Origin: Poecilobothrus nobilitatus
Lineage: Eukaryota; Arthropoda; Insecta; Diptera; Dolichopodidae
Length of the DNA: 64,000 nt
Direction of reading: 5' to 3'
NCBI GenBank assembly: GCA_947095535.1
Contig: OX352774.1
Location: forward strand, 7,254,001-7,318,000
In this document: in pieces, positions 50,963 through 61,300 of the stretch
Layout of the letters: each line of letters begins with the position of its first letter
Numbering within the stretch: position 1 is the stretch's first letter
The notes under the pieces: generated by a model
Told to the model about the DNA's origin: nothing
Databases searched by the model: none
What the model saw: only the letters and a program-made list of their open reading frames with translations
Program-made: the position numbers and the translations under genes

Positions 50963-53771
50963 GTTTAACTATACTTAAATATGATAAAGTTAATAATAGT
51001 GCTAAAAATGGGGTAAAATTTTATACACGTTTCCCTATATATTAAATACGTGAGAAATGATACATGATCTTGATTACTCCGTGTCTCTGGAAAGCTTTTA
51101 GTTAGAATCTTTGTTTGAAATAAGATCGTTTAGAATTTGAAAGAAATAAAATCTTTGAGAATTTTGACTTAAAAATTTTATATTCCCTCTATTTTATAAC
51201 TATTATCTAACTGTTTATTTATACGCACCTTTAACATGAACACCAGAGCAAATTGATCGTAAGTAAAACATAAAATAGCTTTAACATTATATGTTAACAA
51301 GCTTTTCAAGTTAACAAGTTAAAGACTTTTCTAAGGATATCCTTAAAATTAAAGAAAGTGTCTCTTAGTCTTTCGCAAATTTTTCTTACCAAATTTTTGG
51401 AGCGCAAAAACTTCAATATTAAGAGTTTTTATTGTCTTTGTGTGAATATACCTTTAAAATCTTTGCTTTTAAATATTGGGTGTCTTGTTGTTAATTAATT
51501 TAAAGTAATTGAAATTTATTCTATCTCTTAGCCTTAATATTGTTTGAAACAAAATTTTTATATAGTTAAGTAAATATATACAAAGTACATATATTTACTT
51601 AACTTTAAGGATTTCATAAGTTAGTTCTGATATGTTCCCACACAAGATATGTATACCATATTACATAAAACAAAATATTTACTTTTAAAATACACTACGT
51701 AAAAAAGAATCACCATTCTTATAATTTAAACAATTAGTTGCTAAAAATTGATTCTAAATAAAAAAAAAGATGGTAGAATATTAAACTGTTGTGTTTTACC
51801 ACTATTACAATATAAAATTGCACAATTTAAGAAGTCTAAGCCGAAGGCATAAAAAAAATAAAAATAATCTTTCAGATTTAGTTTATACAGTTCGTTAAAT
51901 TAAGTACACATTAGAAATATTTTTAAACAATAAAACAATTTTTTTTTAGAGATTCTTAAATAAAAATGTTATTCAATTTTTATCTAAGATTCTAAAGATA
52001 CAAAAAAAAAAAATGTTTTTAAAGATTTAACAATGAAAGAAAATATATGTCACCTATTATAAATCAAAACCTTAAAAAATAAACAATATGATACAAAAAA
52101 TAAAAAACTATTGTTTGTTGAATTACAATCTATTTAGTTATAAAGATCTTGTTGAGACATGTCCTTTACGATTCATGATATTAGATCGTGTTGCGACATG
52201 ACAAATTTTTGTTTTGTGAAATAAAAGTTAAAATAATAATATTTTGTGCAAAGTTGTATAAAAAAATTCTTTTTTTTTTTTAAATTACAACTGAATTATT
52301 TAATTATTAGAAACTGATATAACTTAACTCTTTAAAAAACAGGTATATAAGTATATTATGTATAAATGTACCACCTACATAGATATTTTTATGTATTAAA
52401 ACATTTCTATATAAGAATTTTGTATTATATTAAGTACATATATGAAAATATTAATTTTCTTTTGGATTCTTTTTAGTTTTCTTTGGGCGTTTGCAGTTAA
52501 GTGAGCTCAGCATGAACTAAATATACTAAACCAGGCTAGACGTGCTTAAACATTCAGTTTCATTATTTATCAGAAAGTTGAAGACAAGCGGCATCCACGA
52601 CAATTTGTATCAATCGAAAAATATTTTTTAATAAAATACTATTTATAATCACAAAAGTTTATTTGTTTTTTTTTTTATTTACAGTTATGTGCTATGGTGT
52701 TACAGTTATGTGTTATTGCTATTTACAGTTATATGTTTTATTTACACTTAATAAAACATTGTGTGTGGCCGAAACTTCTTGGATGGATGAAACATCTACT
52801 GGCATCACAAAACGTCAGATCTTCAACTGAAACGAATTTAAATGGAGGTGTGTGTTGAGGTAGGCAAAGAACCTTCAAGGTCTGCAGAGTACATTAAGTA
52901 AATAACTAATTTATTGTAATACTGTAACTTTTAATTGAAAAAAATTAAGTTAAAAAAGATTATGTCTTTAAGCCGTTTTATATACCAAACGAGGTATTTC
53001 ATCAAAACCACATAAGTAAAGAAATCGAAATCCTGTTCAAAGGAGAATCATTAAAATAAAAGGACTCTATATTTTTTAAAAGCTTAAGGAAGAAACATAG
53101 AAGTTAAAATATTATATAAAAGAAACTATTGGATATTCTTTAAAAATAATATATTTCCTCTTCACGTAAACTTTGTACCAAATTAATTACATATTATAAA
53201 GAATCTTTGGTAATAAAAATTATGATAGTGTTTGAAATAAAAATTTCAAAAACTATTAGATGTTATGGTAATTCCGAAATTTTAGGAACTCCGATATATA
53301 ATGTTCTCATACCAAATATAAAATGGTGCTGTATTCTAAAGAACTATTTTTGTACATACATACTGCAAAATCTTAATTATAATAGGTCTACATTTAAAAC
53401 TTTCAGAGCTTATGTAAAATAATGATAAATATTAATTTAATTTAAATAATTTTTTAATTAATCAAAATCTTATGCCTATATGTTAAAATTTTATCCGTCA
53501 TTATATGGTCAATTATTTGTACTGCATAGAAGTTAGCACGCTCTTCTAATAATTTTGTTTACAGAGCAAGTTAATTAAACTCTTATGCAACAAAAAAATT
53601 TAAGGGACATGATGTTTTCATCTAAATTGAATTCTAATCTTTTCATCTACATTTTTTGTTCTTTTGCCTATCTTATGATCACATATCATACGAGCACCCA
53701 AGTTTTGTTTTTACTTTTCTTCATTGAATATATAATTATATACAAACCATAGCACTGAGTCGGGTCGGAAG
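50963..53771. other. AT-rich intergenic sequence, no gene seen
   Basis: No protein motif is recognised. The 71-codon frame at 53,207 has no domain. TTCCCACA near 51,635 resembles a Su(H) site but lies about 3.7 kb upstream of the Bearded-family promoter and stands alone. Confidence 0.45.
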
Positions 53772-53870
53772 TTATTGGGTCAAACAAGAGTTATGAGTTT
53801 AAGAGTAGTGTTTATTTGAAAAAGTGAGATCTGAGTTCAAGCTCAGTTTTATATTCCTTCGACCCATTAT
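53772..53870. mobile_element. MITE (GAGCTTGAACTCA family), diverged copy
   Basis: The left end TTATTGGGTC and, further in, TTATGAGTTTAAGAGT pair with the right end, which has the inner block GAGTTCAAGCTCAGTTTTAT and outer bases GACCCATTAT. The interior AAAAAGTGAGATCTGAGTTC is nearly the same as in the 30.9-kb copy. About 98 bp, non-coding. Confidence 0.65.
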
Positions 53871-54591
53871 ATATAAATATTATTATGTCCTTACATGCAC
53901 TTTATAATCATAAAAATACTTAATTCATAACCATAAAGCTTAACATTTTAAATAATCCAGTTATTATAAAAAGCTCCTTAACGTACACAACTAAAACAGT
54001 GGTTTTATATCACTTATAATCCAATTTTGAAATTTGCGTACATAAAAATTTGTTTTTTTTTTTTTTTGCATAAATCATTTTGTAAAGAAAATGGTGATTA
54101 GATTTGTGAAAAGGAAAAAAAGGTAAGTAACAGGTAGAAATTCATTTCCGTGAAATTACTACTAAAATTTACAACCTATTGAGTATTAAATAAAACAATG
54201 AAATATTTTAGCAAGACAAAATCAAGGATAACAAAATTAAAAAAGAATTCTAATTAAATTGCACGTTCGTTCATGTCGTTTTAATTTGAAGTATTTACTA
54301 CCAGTAAAGGTTTATAAAAGAGAAAGTCTTTACTAAAGCAAACCAAAAAATGAAACAACTATAAATAAGTAACGTTAACCATCAAAACTATAAGGTTAAT
54401 ATTAGTTCAGAAAAGGAAGAATAGATATATGTTTTACAACTTTTAATTATAATTTACCGATATTAAAGTTCTTATCGATACATAACAGTAAAATAATAAC
54501 CATTTATCGGAAAGATTTATTTTTCTCTTACTAAGATTAGTCGTATTTCTAAGATACATAAGAAATTCGATGTAATCAATCTTTTTGTTTT
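53871..54591. other. AT-rich intergenic sequence, nothing recognised
   Basis: No gene or repeat end seen in this stretch upstream of the Bearded-family gene. Confidence 0.45.
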
Positions 54592-54860
54592 CTTTTTTTT
54601 TTTTGCGAGGGTAAATGAGAATCTCGAAAGATACCAACGGCCGAATTATCTTTGGTACTGTTGGACTTGAACAAACCGACATCTCCCTTTTAAATCAAAC
54701 GTTAGGTTAGAACCTATATGGTGCAATGTACGATTTGGTGTGGGGGTTAGTGAAAATAGAAATAAACGAATAGGATTAAAAGAAATTGAAAAATATTCGA
54801 ATTTACTGGATGTTGTAAGAATTGTTTCGAACAAAGTTGTTGATGTTCTTTATGAACTAA
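54592..54860 (-). mobile_element. LINE 3' UTR fragment, family shared with 58.2 kb
   Basis: Begins with poly-T (a minus-strand poly-A tail), then GCGAGGGTAA and AATCTCGAAAGATACCAA. It continues with ACATCTCCCTTTTAAATCAA, TTAGGTTAGAACCTATATGG and GTACGATTTGGTGTGGG. The same order appears at 58,156-58,415: ACGAGGGTTGG, CTCGAAAGTCACCAAAAGG, CCCTTTTAAAGCCAAACTTT, AGGATGGAACCTTTAATACG and GTACAGTTTGGTTTTGTGG. The poly-A-proximal end resembles the Jockey-like tails at 25.1 and 45.6 kb. No coding region is clear. It ends about 490 bp upstream of the Bearded-family TATA box. Confidence 0.6.
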
Positions 54861-55353
54861 AACAAATGTATTTTGAAAATTACTCACCTCTTATATAAAA
54901 CTTTAAAACATTCAAAAAAGCCTAAGAAAAAAACGATTTTTTTAAAACTATAATAATATTAAACTACAGTGTTCTGTACAAATTACGTATAAATATTATT
55001 ATATAATAGCTATACATGACCAGCCGCAACATTATTATCATTAATAAAGCCAAATATAACATTATCGTATATTTCCATTACGATATTATAAACTTAAAAT
55101 AAATTTTAGAATACGTTTCAAACAAGTGCACATGAAAACTAAAATGCAACACGTTATAATTCTAAACAAACAGAATAGATATATTGTAGCAAATAACATC
55201 TGCTTTTTTTCTGATTTTTCATTGGCTGTAATATTAAACAATAACTGAAATATATCTTTTGTGCTATTTTTAATAAAAAAGAGAAGAAGTAAAAAATCCC
55301 TTAACATCGGAATGTCAAAAAGATAACAAAAAAAAAAATTTTTTTTTTGGGAC
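54861..55353. other. Proximal upstream region of the Bearded-family gene
   Basis: Searched by eye for regulatory motifs. E-box-type hexamers CAAGTG and CACATG occur side by side near 55,123-55,134, and CATCTG near 55,197. None is the high-affinity proneural GCAGSTG, and no Su(H) consensus (YGTGRGAA) was seen. Possible enhancers may lie further away. A 73-codon minus-strand frame (55,086-55,307) is hydrophobic but without a recognisable domain, and is probably chance. Confidence 0.4.
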
Positions 55354-55389
55354 TATAAAAACGATGCATAGACATAAAAACTTGTCAGT
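55354..55389 (+). promoter_or_regulatory. Core promoter: TATA box and TCAGT initiator
   Basis: TATAAAA at 55,354-55,360 is followed by the arthropod initiator pentamer TCAGT at 55,385-55,389. The initiator A (55,387) lies 33 bases after the first T of the TATA box, close to the usual ~30. It would give a 5' UTR of about 116 bases before the ATG at 55,503. Drosophila Bearded-family genes are also compact and intronless. The start site is inferred, not measured. Confidence 0.65.
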
Positions 55390-55502
55390 ATTAAATTAAC
55401 ATCCAAAGACGTTAAAAGATTTAAAAAAAAAGAAATATTTTTATTTTATACAAAATATATTACGTATACTAAAAAAAAAAAAAAAAATTAAAATAAATTA
55501 AA

Positions 55503-56018
55503 ATGTTGAATACACAAAATAAAAAAAAATTATTAAATTTAAGAAAATTTTTAAAACCAATTTTACGTGTTTTAAAAAAGAAACAATATAATAAAAAATA
55601 TATATTAAATGAAATATTGGATAATAATTATAATGCATCATTAGAAGATATGCAAAAATGTAAAAATGATGAAATGAAAAAAAACCAACAACAATATAAA
55701 GAAACAGAAGAAGAATATGATAATTCAGCAAATGAAGAATTAGAAGAAAAATTACGTATGGAATTAAAAAATTGTGAAGAAAATAATGCAATATGTGTAT
55801 ACAAATCAAATGATCGTATGCATGTTGTATTAGCTAATGAAAATCCAAAATTTATACCAGTACATTTTGCAAAAACAAATAATGGAACATTTTTTTGGAC
55901 ATCAATGATGAATACAACAATTCTATCAACAACAACAACAACATGTTCAACAGAAATATCAAACGAATTTGACAAATCATCATTAACATATTTTGGTGAA
56001 AGATGGGCACAAGCATAA
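55503..56018 (+). CDS. Bearded-family protein (E(spl) m-alpha/m4/Tom-like), Neuralized inhibitor
   Basis: The 171-residue protein shows the four hallmarks of the insect Bearded family in order. Residues 7-32 are strongly basic and amphipathic (KKKLLNLRKFLKPILRVLKK). Residues 74-84 read NSANEELEEKL, containing the NxxN motif by which Bearded proteins bind the E3 ligase Neuralized. Residues 119-134 read PVHFAKTNNGTFFWTS. The last residues, 166-171, are ERWAQA, close to the family's DRWxQA end. Known members block Neuralized-driven endocytosis of Delta and so limit Notch signalling in the signal-sending cell. Residues 48-73 are acidic and low-complexity, and 143-147 are five threonines from an ACA/CAA-rich tract. 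At 171 residues it is longer than most Drosophila members as I remember them (about 80-160). The ATG has an AAA-rich context and follows a TATA/TCAGT promoter; the gene appears intronless. Which subfamily it belongs to is not determined, so no symbol is given. No other Enhancer of split-type gene is seen nearby. The antisense frame at 55,628-56,038 is a shadow. Confidence 0.93.
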   Translation: MLNTQNKKKLLNLRKFLKPILRVLKKKQYNKKYILNEILDNNYNASLEDMQKCKNDEMKKNQQQYKETEEEYDNSANEELEEKLRMELKNCEENNAICVYKSNDRMHVVLANENPKFIPVHFAKTNNGTFFWTSMMNTTILSTTTTTCSTEISNEFDKSSLTYFGERWAQA

Positions 56019-56186
56019 ACAAAATTTAATGTGAACATTATGAAGTATTATTGTGAAATGACGTCATGATAATTTCATTTTTTTTTAATAGATTATGTAG
56101 CAGCAGCTTTATACATTTTATTTAAAAATACTGGTGATATTAGTCATAAAATATATAATGAAGGAGAAGAATTAAAAGACTTATAG
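55996..56186 (+). other. Possible alternative intron and 3' exon of the Bearded-family gene
   Basis: A weak donor, TTTTG|GTGAAA after 55,995, and an acceptor, T-rich tract plus AATAG|ATTATG before 56,092, would define a 96-bp intron. Splicing keeps the frame (G + AT gives Asp) and replaces GERWAQA by 31 residues: D, then YVAAALYILFKNTGDISHKI, then YNEGEELKDL, ending at TAG 56,184-56,186. The frame is open for 31 codons and looks protein-like, but open stretches of that length arise by chance in a few percent of positions at this composition. It would remove the conserved C-terminal motif and would place the Brd box inside coding sequence. Hypothetical. Confidence 0.25.
56105..56111 (+). promoter_or_regulatory. 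Brd box in 3' UTR
   Basis: Exact AGCTTTA, 87 bases after the stop codon. In Drosophila 3' UTRs this heptamer mediates negative post-transcriptional control of Bearded and E(spl) complex genes and matches the 5' end of miR-4/miR-79-type microRNAs. One heptamer alone could be chance; its significance comes from the K and GY boxes in the same UTR. Confidence 0.65.
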
Positions 56187-56277
56187 ATTAATAATTTGTT
56201 TTTAATAGAAAAAATTACAAAAAAAATATAATATTAATACTATAAATTTATAATAATTAATATAACTTTTAAAATTT

Positions 56278-56283
56278 TGTGAT
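56278..56283 (+). promoter_or_regulatory. K box in 3' UTR
   Basis: TGTGAT, the K-box core, which pairs with the seed of miR-2/miR-6/miR-11/miR-13-type microRNAs. It lies 260 bases after the stop and before the first AATAAA. A hexamer is expected by chance fairly often, so it is persuasive only together with the other two boxes. Confidence 0.5.
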
Positions 56284-56360
56284 CTTAAATAACAAATTAT
56301 GTGTATGTAATTTAGAATATAAGTTAAAAATTGTAATATTTTAGAATTTAAGTATATTTT

Positions 56361-56368
56361 GTCTTCCA
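56361..56368 (+). promoter_or_regulatory. GY box / miR-7 8-mer site in 3' UTR
   Basis: GTCTTCCA contains the GY box GTCTTCC and is complementary to bases 1-8 of miR-7 (UGGAAGAC). It is 343 bases after the stop and 58 bases before the first AATAAA. GC-containing octamers are rare in this composition, so this is the strongest of the three UTR motifs. miR-7 repression of Bearded/E(spl) genes through GY boxes is established in Drosophila. Confidence 0.68.
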
Positions 56369-56425
56369 AATTTTGATTCTGAGCTATAAAAAATGTTATT
56401 AAATTTTTTATATAAAATTATAAAA

Positions 56426-56431
56426 AATAAA
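56426..56431 (+). terminator. Polyadenylation signal of the Bearded-family gene
   Basis: First AATAAA after the stop codon, which gives a 3' UTR of roughly 430 bases that includes the Brd, K and GY boxes. The cleavage site itself is not identifiable in the AT-rich sequence. Confidence 0.5.
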
Positions 56432-56459
56432 AATATTATAATAATTATTTAAGAACAAA

Positions 56460-58155
56460 AATTAATTATTTATGTTTTTTATATTTACTTATTTATTTTA
56501 AATTTTACAGTTTCTTATTTTCAGCCTTTACTTTGTAGAATTTTAGAAAAATTCGAAAATTATAGATTTTGTATTTTGTAAAGACAGTACAATTGAAAGA
56601 TTTTATTTAAATTTAATAATATTTTTTATTCGAACCTGAAGTAATTACAATTTACATTACGGCTGTATTTACTGTACATTATTTGTGCGCCATCTATTAT
56701 CCTAACCATGAATTATTTTTGTTATTTAATATTTATAATATTACAAATATACGAAAATCTTAATCATAATTATAATCAATCTTCTACGTTTGATCTCAAT
56801 CTTCAAAGAGCTTACTCAGTGGTTTAAAGAAAATTATTGTGGTGGAGGATAGTATAATTAAAAACCGTTATAAGAAACCTCTTCAACACTAGATAATAGA
56901 AATAAATTACATCAAACAAAAAATTTTTAAAATTCCTGTACAATTTAACAATAATAATTATAACAATTATGAACAAACGTTTATATTGAATCACAAGTTG
57001 AATTTTACGAGATTTTGAAAATTTAATAAAAATATTATGTTTTTAACGGTTTTTGTAAAAAAATAATTATATCGGCTTAGAATTCGTTCTTATTTAGAAA
57101 GATGTTTAAAAAAGTTGCTAATTTTTATTGACTTTTCATTTAGTCTTAAGATATTTCTTAAACTCAAAACGAAATCCTTATTTTTTTCTTGTTTCTACAT
57201 CCATTATTACAAAATATATTACTTTTTATCTATTTATTATATGGTATCCAATATCTCAATGCGTTGTATAATCTTGAAATAAATATTTCACATTAAGGAT
57301 TTTTTTAACAAATTATACAGAGTTTACCGCAGAGTGCAATTATTTCTGGTAGTGATTCCTGAGCATTAAATTAGAAAAACAAAAATTGTATGGAAGAAAA
57401 GAGTCTATTCTGATTCGTTTTGAAAATATGGGGGATTTAATGTATTTTGTTTATATATGTATTATAAAATGCCGCATTAATTTTGAGTGTTGACTTAATA
57501 TATGGTTACACATAAACTAGTTTAATCTTATTCTTCTAGATCTCATATTCTGAAGGATTTGAATTTGATATCCTGAAATAATTTTTTTAATTAGAATAAA
57601 AAGTATACGAACATCTTAGGCTAGTTATATTCTTTTTATCAATAAAATGAAGGATTCATGTTATAGTAAAATAATACAATATTATTATCCTTTTTATCTT
57701 AAAATTTCTTTTTAGGTAAAATTTTTGAAAGAATTGCTTGAAAAAATATAAAATTTTCAATACCTACACAAAAATTATAATGTTATAAATTTTAAAACAA
57801 GCTTGAAAATATCTTTTTCTAGTTTTATTTGATCGTAATAAAATTTGCTAACACAAATTGGATAAGGTATATTACGATATTACGATATTACGATATTATT
57901 TTATATTTTTTAAAAAGGAATGATTAACATAATATTATTTTCTAATTGGACTGTTTGTATTTTATAATTAGAATATTACCAATATGTAATTAGTTTAGAG
58001 TATTATATTTTAAATAAAAAAAATTGAATCGAAATTTTGGTTTGTGTCTAAGGTAAGTAACTTAGAAAACTTGAAGAGCATAACAATTATTTTACACAGT
58101 TTTCAAAAATAATTTTGTTGTAAAATCAAATTTTAACTAATAAAAAATTTATTTA
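56460..58155. other. AT-rich intergenic sequence downstream of the Bearded-family gene
   Basis: No gene is recognised. Near 57,870-57,900 TTACGATA is repeated four times in tandem-like fashion. Confidence 0.45.
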
Positions 58156-58415
58156 TTTTTTTTTTTTACGAGGGTTGGTGGAAAACTCGAAAGTCACCAA
58201 AAGGAACTGCACATGCTTCCCAAAACCACCCCCCTTTTAAAGCCAAACTTTAGGATGGAACCTTTAATACGAATGTACAGTTTGGTTTTGTGGATAGGGA
58301 TGTGGGAAGGATAATTGGGGAAATTGGTATTGGGAAATCTGGATTATGGGGGATAGGTAGGGAAATTTGGAGGGGCATTTTGAAGAAAGATGTTAATGTT
58401 CTTCTTAAACTTAAG
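58156..58415 (-). mobile_element. LINE 3' UTR fragment, second copy of the 54.6-kb family
   Basis: Poly-T at 58,156-58,167, then ACGAGGGTTGGTGGAAAACT followed by CGAAAGTCACC. The whole stretch parallels 54,592-54,860 and extends to a shared ATGTT-ATGTTCTT block near 58,390-58,400. It is also richer in GGGGA/TTGGG on the + strand (58,296-58,370). No intact coding sequence; a 68-codon minus frame here is unassigned. Confidence 0.6.
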
Positions 58416-58537
58416 TAAATCGTACACATATAAATTACCAACCTTAGGGAATACATGTGACGGTATATGGTTCATTTATATTTATTAGTTATCATTGATA
58501 CGACACACGAATTTAGGCAGTTCTAATATCTTTCATC

Positions 58538-59055
58538 GGGAGTGCTACCAAATCCCAAAAACAAAAATCCCAAATTCCAAAATCCCAAAATTCTAAAATT
58601 CCAAAATCCCAAAGTAATTATAGTTCGTTTTGAATTTAGAGTTGGATTCAAAATCAGGATTGCCGCTTTTTTCAGAATATGTATATATATTTATATGCCA
58701 AGTTCTGAATTAGAAAGGATTTTAGAGTTGGTTACAAAATCAGAGTTTCAAAAATCTGTTTAGCGGGGGTTTGCGGGCGGCAGCCTTTACTATTATAAAG
58801 TTTTTATTGTTGAAACATACATGTAAGAAAAAATAATCCGGTCAGATTTTATAGTTGGTTTCTAAATCAGGGTTTCAATAATTAAATCGACAACTGAAAT
58901 AAAAAATTTCAAAACAAATTATGATAATAAAAGTGGTTTGGGATTTTGGTATTTGGCATTTTGGAATCCTGTGATTTTGAATTTTGGCATTTTAGGATTT
59001 TGTATTTGGCATTTTGTTTTTGGGATTTGTTATTTGGGATTTCGTGGCCAACCCC
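58538..59055. mobile_element. TIR element with CCCAAA subterminal repeats
   Basis: The left end GGGAGTGCTACCAAATCCCA corresponds to the right end, whose reverse complement is GGGGTTGGCCACGAAATCCC. Beside the left end AAAATCCCAAA/AATTCCAAA phrases repeat (58,550-58,612). Beside the right end their complements GGATTTTG/TTTGGCATTTTGG repeat (58,935-59,040). The interior holds three versions of TTAGAGTTGGTTACAAAATC (58,637, 58,721 and 58,851). The flanks TTTCATC (58,531-58,537) and TTTCGTC (59,056-59,062) may be a 7-bp target duplication with one mismatch. Non-coding; superfamily not assigned. Confidence 0.65.
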
Positions 59056-61300
59056 TTTCGTCTAGTATAAAAAGAGGTAGAATTTCAGACAAATTTTTGA
59101 AGTTTTGATTTTATTTTTTTAAATGCTAAAAGGAACTTTTGTATTATGGTTTTTATCGTGTCAGGAAAGGTTCTATATATTTCAGATGATATTATGATTG
59201 ACTGAACTGTACTGTCTCCTGCAACAGGTAAGTATTTATTTAGTCATATATTTATGTATCAAAATAAATGAATTAGGATATGAACTTTAGAAGTTCTTTA
59301 TAATATTGGGGAATTTTATTTGGGGAATTTGAGTCTTATAAAATTTGATTTTCCACGATGTTCAAAAGTATTTGGAACTGAACTTTTAAATAAACTCAAA
59401 GCTAATTATTGAAGTCTTTATTAACTTGGCCACATTTCATATATTTTGTCGTACTTGTCATTTGTAAAGAAAATTATACCTTTCCAAAATATGTAATTAC
59501 AGCATAATTATTTGATATAGTTTCGGTATAGTTCAGGCGATATGAGGATTTTTCAAATCTTTCAAAGATTTACGAATTACCTTTAGAAAAAAAACTATTA
59601 TTACCATTTGGGAATATTATTAAATATTAAAATTATTTTTGTTTCAATTATACATTTTTTTACATTAATATTAAGTTAATATTCCTCAATTTTTGTTTTA
59701 CGGTACGCATGAAATTTGCCATAAGCTCTTTATTTTATCCTCGTTACAGCACTGCAATTAATTTGTTATATTTTCTGTTAAAAAAATTAACACTTTTTAT
59801 TATTAATTTAAATTTACACATAATTTCTTCTTTACAATGGATTCATTTTACTTTTTACATAATAGTGTATCAGTCCTTTATTTAATTATAAATTAAAAAA
59901 AAAGAAAATTTTATTTAAATGCAAAAAAAAAAAATCAGAAAAATTATAAATTTAATTTTTCATTGATATTTGATATGCATTTTAATATTTGTGCGAACAT
60001 AATTAATTCTAGGATACAATAAATTTTGCATTCCGTTTGTGAAACTGCAAAGGAGACGAGATAGATATGAAAAGTTATATATTATGTATGTATATTTTTG
60101 CTCAGGATCGAATTCTGAGGCGATTAAGCTATGTACGTTCTTTTGAACGTCCACGCACATGATAACTCTCAAAAAATAATGGACAAGAATTTAAAAAATT
60201 TTTACCATTTTTTTTACATATAAATGCCAGTGTTGCTATTGAAATGCAACAAGTACGTCCAACGTGTTCAAGTAGCTGCTATACAACTTCTTGTTGTTAT
60301 ATGAGTGTAACTGGTTGTCTAATTAGGCTGGATATTTGAAATTTTCTCAAAAGAAGTTAACTTTTTGGCTAACGATTTCTGTCAAATTAATTTGACATTG
60401 TGACACTATGACATTGTGATATTTATATCCTCATATCTCGGTACTCAATTAAGCTAAACATCTGAAATTTTATAAAATATGGTTAAAATTTTACGAAACA
60501 CCATATATAAAATATATTACATTTGTGTAGGTATCCTAGAGTTTACAAATTCAACTATACACTCTTTCATGATTTTTTTACTATATAATAACCAATACAA
60601 TAAAAACTGTTTCGTTCAATTTTTAAACTATAATTACAGAAAATTTTCATTAAAATCGAATTATTTTAATAAAAAATCTGAATTAAATTTCTTTTGAACT
60701 CAGATCACAGTCAAAAGTTAAATTTTCAGAATTGTTTAAAATAATTTTTTTTTTTTTTATCATTTAATTACAAATTTTTCTTTTCGATTTCAAAAAAAAA
60801 AAAAAAAAATCAAAAAAATTCTTTACAAAATGTCAAACAAACAAACAGACTCAATATTTTAATGCTATTTTTACTACACCCTCAGGCTTTTATTTTAAAT
60901 CGCTCTGTATACGAGTCATGCAATTTATCATAACAAAATACAATACTACAATAATATATAAATGTATTTGTATGTAACACATCAATTATTATTGAAAACA
61001 ATAACAATACATTTTGGGAATAGTGTATATGTATACAAGATGGCATTCTCTTCAACAATCAAAAGAATGTTATTTAATTTTTAATGTGATTGAAAAAAAA
61101 AAATCTATAAAAAGTTAAACAATACAGAATTAATGCTAAATTTATTGAAATTTAATTTTTAAAAAAATTATTTTTGAATTTTTTAATTTTGAAAGGTTTG
61201 CAGTTGACATTTATGTAGAACAGGTATACATTAGATAATTTTAACTAATTTATGTGGTTATATTTATGTGGTTTATGTGGCAACATTATTTTAAGTTAGA
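59056..61300. other. AT-rich intergenic sequence, no gene seen
   Basis: A 42-bp interval (59,186-59,227) is bounded by a TTTCAG acceptor and a strong CAACAG|GTAAGT donor, but it has stops in all three frames, so at most it is a non-coding exon. GACATTGTGA is repeated at 60,393-60,420. Frames at 59,960 and 60,479 have no recognisable domain. Confidence 0.4.

Noticed and set aside
51632..51639. Su(H)-like site TTCCCACA as a Notch-response element for the Bearded-family gene
   Set aside because: Single site almost 4 kb upstream with no paired site or proneural E box beside it; expected by chance in 64 kb.
55628..56038. 136-codon frame antisense to the Bearded-family gene, and a second antisense frame at 55,498-55,809
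   Set aside because: Both are shadows of the + strand coding sequence: AT-rich codons on one strand leave the other open. They encode no domain and have no promoter.
56059..56066. CRE palindrome TGACGTCA just after the Bearded-family stop codon
   Set aside because: It lies in the 3' UTR, a single 8-mer with no supporting context.
59186..59227. Micro-exon bounded by TTTCAG and CAACAG|GTAAGT
   Set aside because: All three frames contain stops, and no flanking exon is recognisable. It could only be non-coding.
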